NCBI GenBank assembly: GCA_027943245.1
Contig: JANDJZ010001035.1
Coordinates: 1 to 15,969, forward strand
Length of the DNA stretch: 15,969 nt
Origin: Acanthamoeba sp. SK_2022b
Lineage: Eukaryota > Discosea > Longamoebia > Acanthamoebidae
Direction: 5' to 3'
Part shown: in pieces, positions 8,701-15,969 of the stretch
Layout of the letters: each line of letters opens with the position of its first letter
Position numbering within the stretch: position 1 is the first letter of the stretch
Notes under the pieces: model-generated
Seen by the model: only the letters and a program-made list of their open reading frames with translations
What the model was told of the DNA's origin: nothing
Databases searched by the model: none
Made by a program: the position numbers and the translations under genes

Positions 8701-9027
8701 TGTTGTGTGGTGTTGTGTGGTGTTGTGGTGTTCTTGAGGGTTGTGGTGATTGTGAGGTGTTGTTGTGACGTTGTTGTGGTGATGTTGGTGTGATGTTGTG
8801 TGGTGGGTATGTGGTGGTGTAGTGATGGGTGGTGTTGTTGTAATGGTGATGTGGTGGCGTTGTTGTGGTAGTGATGGTGCGGTGATTTCTGATGTAGGTG
8901 TGGTGACGCAGTGAAGTGTGGTGTGGTGGTGTAGTGGTGTGTGGTGGTGTTGTGGTGGTGTTGTGGTGGTGGGTAGTGTGGCGGTGGTGTGCTTGTTGTG
9001 ATGTGGTTGATCGGGTGCTGTTGTGGT
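8701..9027 (-). repeat. G/T-only minisatellite block abutting the copia remnant
   Basis: The strand switches sharply at about 8700 with no spacer, so this block and the preceding one form a long imperfect inverted repeat. The block ends where the RNase H end of the copia remnant begins, so it sits where that element's 3' end should be. Confidence 0.88.
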
Positions 9028-9039
9028 GGAGTGGCTCAA

Positions 9040-9369
9040 GTTCAATGATCCTTTGGGACATTGTTTTTGCCAACCCAAGGACACAAGTTTTGTCGTTGTA
9101 GATTTTGATGGGTTGATTGACCAAGAGTCCAAGATTGGGAAAGAGATGACGTAGGTAGAGAGCTTGTTTGGCAGCATCAGTGATGGCGACGAGTTCAGCC
9201 TCAGTTGTGGACAGGGCGACAGTCTTTTGAAGATGTGCCCACCATGATGGGTCCACGTGCCCACATAGAGATGATGCCCATGGATGACTTCATGGTGAGC
9301 AGATCTGTGGCATGGCTTGAGTCACAGTAAATGTATGGAATGCTCACCTTGGCACGAGTATGTAATGAC

Positions 9370-9404
<35 letters not shown>

Positions 9405-9540
9405 GAAGGTAGTGTAGAATGTGTCATGCAGCTTTGTAGTGGTGACTGTTGTATGTGTGTGCAAAGCGTGAGAGGTATATGACAGCGTGCAGAACGTCGG
9501 GACAGGTAGCAATTCCAGTGAGACGCAATGTTGAGTATTG
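9040..9540 (-). pseudogene. copia connection domain and RNase H remnant
   Basis: Three frames each keep part of the domain: CPDVLHAVIYLSRFAHTY followed by a stop (TGA, about 9446-9448) and HILHYLHST; then, after a 30-base TG tract, YIYCDSSHATDLLTMKSS with MGIISMWARGPIMV; then KTVALSTTEAELVAITDAA and KIYNDKTCVLGLAK. All match the order of copia RNase H. Confidence 0.8.
9371..9400. repeat. TG microsatellite, 30 bases, inside the copia remnant
   Basis: Fifteen TG units in place of the short stretch linking the connection domain to RNase H, so it arose or expanded after the element was inserted. Confidence 0.95.
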
Positions 9541-9675
9541 TGCCATGAGACATCAATACTTGAGAGTGCTGTGGTTGGCTGATGTATGAGTGACAATGGG
9601 GAGGTTGGTTCCTGCTGGGAGAGGGCAGGAGAGAATTGCAGCTCACTTGTCCAAATTCAGCTGCCAGATTGAGAA

Positions 9676-10239
9676 TCATCTGGGGCTGACTGAGTTTGAT
9701 GATTTGGCGTCAGCGTTACGGTGTACCTTGATGCCAAGGATGGATGTGAGATGACCAAAGTCCTTGATGTGAAAACGCTGTTGTAGCATCTCCTTGACCT
9801 TCTTGACCTCATGGAGTGAGCCACCAAAGAGTAGATCATTGACGTAGACCGAGAGGATCATGAGCGGCTTTCCATTGAGAGATTGCTGCACAAAGACACG
9901 GTGAAGTTCAGGATTGTGCTTGCTGTTGGGGTCATCATTGTTGCTGTTCTGATGATTGTGTAGCACATACAGACAGGGATATTCTGCTGCTGCAGTGAAG
10001 CTGATGCTGGTGAGGAAGGTGTTGAGCGTGCAATTCCAGGCAAGCAGGGCTTGCTTGAGTCCATACAGGGCTTGCTTCAGATGGAATACGTGATTGTGCT
10101 TGCTAAGGTCCTCAAACCCATCCAGCTGTGTAATGTAAACCTCCTCATGGAGGTCTGCCTGAAGAAAGGCGTTGTTGAGATCCATGGATATCAATGGACA
10201 ATGTAGCTGTTCATTATGGTGTAGGCAAGGAGCAGACAA
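9676..10239 (-). pseudogene. copia reverse transcriptase core, catalytic site altered
   Basis: The 187-codon frame shows ISMDLNNAFLQADLHEEVY, FHLKQALYGLKQALLAW, SVYVNDLLFGG and IKDFGHLTSILGIKV, which are the standard copia reverse transcriptase blocks in order. The catalytic YVDD reads YVND (codons at 9846-9835), which should inactivate the enzyme. An Asn/Asp-rich insertion (QNSNNDDPNSKHNPE) precedes the YVND block. Confidence 0.88.
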
Positions 10240-11102
10240 AGATTCTTGAGGCGTCGAACAGGGGCGTAGGTGTCGTCAAAGTCTATCCCTGGCTCCTGTG
10301 AGAAGCCTTGTGCGACAAAGCGCGCCTTGTATACTCCTGGCAACTTGATCCGCAGCACCCAGCAGGTGTAGTGGGACAAGATCGAAGATGTTGTTGTGGA
10401 CAAGGGCGTTGTACTCCTCCCACATGGCTGTAAGCCACATCTCACGATTTGCAGATGGCTGAACTTCCTGAAACGTTCATGGGACAAACGTGGTGTGCTG
10501 TGCCAGCTCAACGTCCATCTTGTGTAGATGGAGGGCAGTGGGCAGGTGTGTGTGATCGCAGGCCATGGTGCATCTCGCCGCGTGGGTACAGACGCCTCAT
10601 CAAGGTGAGGAGGCCTCCTGACACTGCGTCCTGACCTGATGGTGCTGACCACAGGTCCACCGTGCCTGGCGCTGTCTGCAGCTGCTCGCTCCAGTTGCTT
10701 GCTGATGATGACTGTAGACCTGCGAGGGTCGTCGATCCTGGCGGTGCCAGTCCCGGCAGTGGCACCCAATGGTGGTTGGGCAGGCACCAGCAGGATGATG
10801 GCTTCATTGAGTGGTGCAAACGATGGAGGAGCAACAGGGTCAGGCGATGGGATGGTCTTGGCAGGCCACGTTGCAGTGCTGACTTCGATTTTTGAGCCGG
10901 TGCCAGGCTGGCATATGGGTGTGTGATCGTTGTTGTCATCCAGGAGGGGAAGGTGGATGAGGTGCGAGGGCGTTGCCTTGGGGGTAGGCTGGGAGGAGCT
11001 GCATTTGTCGAAGACAACGTTGTCGGTCATGGCAGTGAGTACGATGAAGGGGTGCGAGTGTGCTGGTACGTTGGAGGTGGTGGTGACTGCGGCGGCGGCC
11101 AT
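10191..11102 (-). pseudogene. copia gag-pol linker and start of reverse transcriptase, frameshifted
   Basis: A 303-codon frame begins in the post-gag region (Pro/Ala/Ser/Thr-rich; contains TIRSGRSVRRPPHLDEA, the usual linker before copia reverse transcriptase). At about 10470-10385 the meaningful frame moves to another register (REMWLTAMWEEYNAL), then returns as WVLRIKLPGVYKARFVAQGF and GIDFDDTYAPV. These are the conserved first blocks of copia reverse transcriptase. At about 10210 it shifts frame again into the next segment. Confidence 0.75.
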
Positions 11103-11139
11103 GGCGAGGGCATTGGTCTGGGCGTTTGGATGAGCAGTG

Positions 11140-11898
<759 letters not shown>

Positions 11899-12194
11899 TC
11901 AGTAAGTAGATACCTCTTGTCTTGTGCCCTCACCCTGCAGCTGATGAGGTGCCCTTGTAGTGCAGATTTGGTGTTGAGGCGCACCTGATGATTTCCTTTA
12001 GGAGATAGGCATGCCAAACAATCTGGCCACCTTGCTCCCCTACAAGGATCACATTTGCACTTACACAGGACCGCAATGACACCTGGTGTTGTGTTACCCT
12101 GTAATCACGCCCAACACAGGAGGCCATGGTCTCTCGCCAGCAAGACCTTCTTGATGGGATCCTTGTACATCATTTCCTGAAGATGCACTATGTG
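11899..12194. other. Unique sequence island, no gene identified
   Basis: About 300 bases of non-repetitive, balanced-composition DNA. A 65-codon minus-strand frame (12127-11930) includes SANVILVGEQGGQIVWHAYL, but no family is recognisable. It could be a fragment of the interrupted copia element beyond the TG tract, or of another element. Confidence 0.35.
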
Positions 12195-12500
12195 GTAATG
12201 TTATGGTGGTGGTGTTGTGGTGTTCAACACAATTCCTTCAGCTACACCAACCTTGGGGACCATGACAATTACTGTAAACACAGCAACAACAGTGGCCATG
12301 GCAACCACAACAACCACAGCAACCACACAAACCTCCACTTCAATGATGCAGCCAGCACAGGTTGATTTGATTGGCGGCTACAAGCACAGCCACCTCCTAT
12401 CACATCCAACAAAGTAGCAGTGGAGGCACAAGCAGTGGCGCTCGCCCAGCAGAGCATCACCACATCTCACCACAAACAAAAACACCACAACAGCACAGCC
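12195..12500. repeat. Mixed short minisatellite pieces
   Basis: It contains a G/T piece (about 12195-12225), CAACCACAG-type units (about 12280-12345) and an A/C piece (about 12455-12500), separated by short unique sequence. Nothing coding supported. Confidence 0.6.
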
Positions 12501-13360
12501 GGAGAGTCCCATCGTTGTGGGCGCCAGGGTCACACGGCGGCGCCTTGAAAGCATTGCGGCCTTCATCACATCGCTGAAACGTGTACCCTGGCTCCCACTT
12601 GCATGCGTATCGAGCTGGGTCCATGGACAATTGGCCGGTTTGCCGACCATCTCAACTGCCTGGCCCCACGTTTCAACAGTTTGTTCCTCGTGCTGGACAC
12701 GGAGGCTCAGAATCCTGGGCAGGGGAGGTGAATCTGTTGGTGCTGCCGTTCTACCTCATCCTCCAGGGTGCCACGCCGTTGGGCTGAGGCGCAGCCCTGG
12801 TGGCCGGTTCTACTGTGGCTCACCGCCAGGGTGCTGGCATTGGGCCAAGGGGCCCAGGTGGTGTTGCCAGGTCCCTCGGGATCTTGCGAGCCGGCGTGAG
12901 GATACTGGGCGATGGAGGCCCGCTCGTCGAAGGCAGCCGGTTTCCAGAGTGGCGCAGCTAGCCACGCGGCGGGTGCAGCTCTTGGCGGGCAGCAGGGTGG
13001 CTTCCAGGGTTCTGAGCTGCGCTGCGTTGTGGTGCAAGTTCCTGGAGTTTGCCGCCTCACTCAGACAGCCTTCCCTGCCAGCAAGCGTGGACTGCCTCAT
13101 GGACTTCCTCACGTAGTTGGATCAGTCAGGGCATGGCGGCCGCGCTGACGCCACCGCGGCAGCCGTTGCACGGGAGCACGTGCTGGCTTCATGTCGCCCA
13201 TGGGTGAAGCATAGCGCGCACAGGGAAAGGGCATCAGGCGCCGGAAGTCGCTTGCCCTCTCGCGCCCACGCCCTCACCACGCCGTCGGCCAGGAGCATCA
13301 CACCTTCACCGCATCACAACAACCACAACACAGGTTGCAGTAGCATTGAACCCTGGTAGT
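12501..13360. other. GC-rich unidentified island, possible decayed coding sequence
   Basis: Base composition is gene-like and free of the minisatellite. The longest frame (12517-13116, plus, 199 codons) is Arg/Ser/Cys/Trp-rich and reads like a non-coding shadow. On the minus strand two adjacent frames look more natural: EAANSRNLHHNAAQLRTLEA (13112-12810 frame) followed in another register by APAAWLAAPLWKPAAFDERA and, further on, GTLEDEVERQHQQIHL (13060-12707 frame). This would fit a frameshifted gag-like or other dead gene, but no family can be named. Confidence 0.35.
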
Positions 13361-13570
13361 GACCTGCATTGATGTTGTCGATGTTATGGTGTTGTAGTGG
13401 TAGTGTTGTGGGAGGTCAGCAGAACCACAGACACTTCAGAGTGGAAACAGCACCAGGTGCATGTGGGTAGCAACCCATTCAGGCCCAGAGCAGCAAGAGT
13501 GTGACTCAGGAAGCACTGACCCACAACTATTGCTTAACAGGAACAGCAATGTGGAGGAGGATGATGCTGC
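13361..13570. other. Short unique segment with a G/T piece
   Basis: A G/T-only piece (about 13375-13412) is followed by about 150 bases of unique sequence, with a plus-strand frame starting at 13461 that soon runs into the A/C repeat. No gene supported. Confidence 0.4.
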
Positions 13571-13815
13571 TGTTCACCCCACAACACCACCACAACACCA
13601 CCACAACACAGCAGCAACACCACAACATCACCACACCACCACAACACCACAACACCACAACATAACCACAACCTCACCACAAAATCACCACACCAGCACA
13701 CCAACACACAACCATAACATCACCACACAATCACCACCACACAACTGCATCACCAGAACACCACCACCCCACCACCACAACACTACCACAACAACACCAC
13801 CACAACACCATAACC
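13571..13815 (+). repeat. A/C-only minisatellite block
   Basis: About 240 bases of ccacaacaccaccacaacac-like units. The block ends at the hairpin centre near 13816. Confidence 0.9.
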
Positions 13816-14045
13816 ATGTGGTAGTGTTGTGGAGGTAATGTGATGGCGTTGTGGTGGGGATGGTGTGGTGTTGTGGTGTTGTTTGTGGTGGTGATGGCTG
13901 GTGTTGTGGTGGTGTTGTGGTGATAAAGGTGTGGTGTTGTGTTGTGTAGGGTATGTTGTGGGCATGTTGTGGGTCAAGTTGTGGGACATGTAGGGCATGA
14001 TGTGGGCATGTTGTGGAGCATGCTGTGGGTCATGTAGGGTGTGGT
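13816..14045 (-). repeat. G/T-rich minisatellite with an 11- to 12-base GGGCATGTTGT variant
   Basis: Inverted copy of the preceding family up to about 13950, then tandem units gggcatgttgt, gggtcaagttgt, gggacatgta (about 13950-14045). Confidence 0.85.
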
Positions 14046-14245
14046 GGGCCACCACCAGTGCACTGCCACCACCCCCTGCTGCCACACACCACCACAAACT
14101 GCTGCCAACCACCACAAACTGCTGCCATCCACTGCTGCCACCCCCCATCCACTGCTGCCACATCACTGCTGCCCACCACCACCACTGCCCATTACCAGCT
14201 CACACTGACACCACTGCCGCCACCTCTGTACACTGACTGCCACCA
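14046..14245 (+). repeat. CCACTGCTGCCA-type tandem repeat
   Basis: It includes a perfect 20-base tandem, accaccacaaactgctgcca, at 14088-14107 and 14108-14127, then shorter atccactgctgccac units. Confidence 0.85.
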
Positions 14246-14261
14246 CAAGAAATTTAAAAAG

Positions 14262-14325
14262 TAGTGGTGTGGTGATTGTTGTGGTGTTGTGGTGGAATTG
14301 TGGTGATGTTGTGGTAATGGTGTGC
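14262..14325 (-). repeat. Short G/T minisatellite piece
   Basis: gtggtgtggtgattgttgtg-like units flanked by unique sequence. Confidence 0.8.
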
Positions 14326-14391
14326 TGTTTTAACAACTGCTGTTATATTACTCACTCAGAGTCATACAAACAGGAGTTAGAGACCAGATCC

Positions 14392-14676
14392 TAGAATGAT
14401 GGTGGATGCGCCAACCTTGGCGACCTCCAATGCACAGTAACAATCCACACCACTGCACCAACTGCCAATTGCCATGATTTGCTCCATTCACAGACCACCC
14501 ATCATGGCGCAGCAGAATCAGCCACCAGGGCTGCGCCTCCCACCGCGGCACAACAATCAGAATGGTGCGACACTCAACGAGGTGCTGCAACACCCAGAGG
14601 ATGAGGTAGAATGATGGTGGATGAGCCAACCTTGGCGACCTCCACTGCACAGAGGTACCAATCCACAGCGCCACTG
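14392..14676 (+). repeat. Imperfect direct repeat of about 65 bases
   Basis: Copy 1 is 14392-14456 and copy 2 is 14607-14676. Both start tagaatgatggtggatg and continue ccaaccttggcgacctcca, with small differences and a short insertion in copy 2. They are 215 bases apart. Confidence 0.85.
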
Positions 14677-15284
14677 GAGGGTGGGCACAATGATGAGGTC
14701 CCAGACCTGCAAGAGCTCCTCCTGAGGAGGCCACCATGGCAAAGTTGTCCATGAAGACAGGACCCCCAGCACCTGCCAGTACTTGGCCATGGCCCAAACC
14801 ACCTTGGTGACACCCAAGGACTCCAGCACAGCCCAAAGGGAATCACCCAATAGTGATAGGAGGTCAGCTGATGACCAAGCGCCACAGCTTTGGCCCACGC
14901 TTGTGGACCAGAAAGACCAGGCTGATGAGCTGTACCCCAGCTGGTTGAACAGGGCCCCTGCCCATCCACTTGATGGCCTGGACTTCCACCAGGTGCTGAA
15001 GCTTGGCCGCCAGCCACATGGAGATTGCTGGAGAAGGGGAGCTGCCATGAGTCCTCCACCAGCAAGTCCAGCAGGGAGGTGAAGACCCTCACACACAATC
15101 TGCAGGACCATTGGGCTCACACCAATGTCCTGCCACACTGACAGGCGCTGGGACAAGCGACCCACCACCACAACTGGGCAGCCACAGCAAGGACCTCTCT
15201 GGCATCACCTGCTTCATGTGCCAGAAGCCTGGCCACTACACCAACCGTTATCCCAGCCAGAAGCCAGCCACAAGCAGCCAGTGA
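14504..15284 (+). pseudogene. Retroelement gag-like remnant with a damaged zinc knuckle
   Basis: A 36-codon frame from the ATG at 14504 (QNQPPGLRLPPRHNNQNG, then acidic EDEVE) ends at a TGA at 14612-14614. Further on, frames switch repeatedly. The open frame 15051-15281 ends with ITCFMCQKPGHYTNRYPSQK before a TGA. That is a C-x2-C-x4-H-x4-C zinc knuckle whose last Cys codon (15249-15251) reads TAT (Tyr). A Pro- and Gln-rich N-terminus and a C-terminal knuckle are usual for a retrotransposon gag. No polymerase sequence is seen nearby, so the class is unknown. Confidence 0.5.
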
Positions 15285-15309
15285 CCCCAGGTAGCAAGTC
15301 AGCATTTAC

Positions 15310-15610
15310 ATAGCTGAGCAGGCGTGCTACATCCTAGAAAGCATTGTAGACATGCTGGTTGCACTCCTTCTCAAACTCACGGTTGGGGTAGATTTTCTTG
15401 GCTTGAAGCTGTCAAAGCAGTTCATTGTGGAGCCCAGTGAGCTGCTCAACACTCCCAGACTCAACTGTGGCCCATGGCATCCACCTTGCACTTGAGAGGA
15501 GTTAGCTCCTGTAGTACCTGCTGCATTACCTCTGTAGCTTGAGGCTCTTGCCTGACTTCCTCCTCTCCCTCTGATCCACTGCTTCCACTCCCCAAAAGCC
15601 CAAGCTGTAG
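15310..15610 (-). pseudogene. Degenerate coding remnant, family unknown
   Basis: One minus-strand frame reads SEGEEEVRQEPQATEVMQQV and LQELTPLKCKVDA before a stop near 15455. A second register then reads ESGSVEQLTGLHNELL, a TGA, QLQAKKIYPNREFEKECNQH, VYNAF, a TAG and DVARLLSYVNA. The amino-acid make-up is natural (charged, helical) and unlike the shadow frames, so this looks like a former protein with one frameshift and two internal stops. It runs opposite to the zinc-knuckle remnant next to it. I cannot name the family. Confidence 0.45.
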
Positions 15611-15737
15611 TAGCCCTGCTGCCCTTGTAGGCCACACCCACTTGCTGACAGAGATGAGAGAGGAAGAGATTTCTCCAGCTAATCTCTTCCTCTCTTGAGA
15701 TGGCTACACTCAACTGCTGTTGTTGTAGACAGTTATG

Positions 15738-15969
15738 CACCACCACACAAGCACATTACATCACCAAAACACCACAACACCACAACAACTCCACACCAAC
15801 AACACCACAACATCAACACAACACCACACCACACCACCACCACAACATCACAACATCACCACAAACCCACCACAACATCAACACCGCCACAACACCACAA
15901 CATCAACACCACAACACCACACCACCACCACAACATCACCCCAACATCACAACATCACCACAACATCAA
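15738..15969 (+). repeat. A/C-only minisatellite block running off the window
   Basis: At least 230 bases of caccacaacatcaacaccac-like units, nearly free of G and T on this strand except in the ATC variants. It continues past the end of the window. Confidence 0.92.

Noticed and set aside
7668..9027. CRISPR-like array
   Set aside because: There are no constant-length repeats with unique spacers, the units are irregular, and the context is eukaryotic.
12517..13116. 199-codon plus-strand frame as a real gene
   Set aside because: Trp/Arg/Cys/Ser-rich composition, no domain or splice pattern, and a more natural protein signal on the opposite strand.
13461..13838. His/Thr/Pro-rich frame (and similar frames at 7660, 8475 and 8689) as a repetitive protein gene
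   Set aside because: Codons simply read the A/C minisatellite; equally long frames occur in other registers and the content changes with each block. No promoter, intron or conserved end is visible.
15738..15969. Telomeric repeat at the window end
   Set aside because: The unit (CACCACAACATCAA-like) is irregular and is the same as the interstitial blocks; it is not a uniform short telomere motif.

Overview
The window is nuclear DNA from an intron-rich eukaryote, not a prokaryote. Coding exons are GC-rich and are joined by short GT-AG introns of about 60 to 150 bases. Gene density is high on the left, and the right half is full of simple repeats and dead retroelements. This fits a compact-genome protist; an amoebozoan of the Acanthamoeba type is my best guess, from general style only, because no organism-specific marker is present.

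Left part (about 1-7400) holds three genes. (1) 343-1111, plus strand: a small two-exon gene for a secreted or surface protein of unrecognised function. (2) 1264-5579, minus strand: a reconstructed 16-exon gene for Mediator subunit 25 (MED25). It has an N-terminal von Willebrand A-type domain, a Pro/Ala/Gly/Met-rich linker, an activator-interacting (ACID-like) domain and a Gln/Gly/Met-rich tail. (3) 5887-7391, plus strand: a four-exon gene for the proteasomal ubiquitin receptor ADRM1/Rpn13, with its ubiquitin-binding Pru domain and its deubiquitinase-binding DEUBAD domain. Genes 1 and 2 converge tail to tail. Genes 2 and 3 diverge from a shared 307-base promoter region. The MED25 introns carry CA/TG, CAA, CCA and poly-C repeats while the exons stay in phase, which is strong support for the splice model.

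Right part (about 7400-15969) has no intact gene. It is a patchwork of minisatellite blocks built from CCACAACACC-like units. These blocks switch strand repeatedly, so A/C-only stretches alternate with G/T-only stretches. Embedded in them are: a decayed Ty1/copia retrotransposon on the minus strand (about 9028-11604) with gag, reverse transcriptase and RNase H remnants but no recognisable protease or integrase; a 186-base TG tract cutting off the element's gag end; a GC-rich unidentified island (about 12501-13360); and a second retroelement-like remnant (about 14390-15740) that holds a damaged gag zinc knuckle on the plus strand and a separate degenerate coding stretch on the minus strand.

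Functionally, MED25 (transcription activation) and ADRM1 (protein degradation) are conserved housekeeping components and are probably expressed from a common bidirectional promoter. I see no new defence or biosynthetic system. The most unusual material is the strand-switching repeat landscape and the internally deleted copia element.
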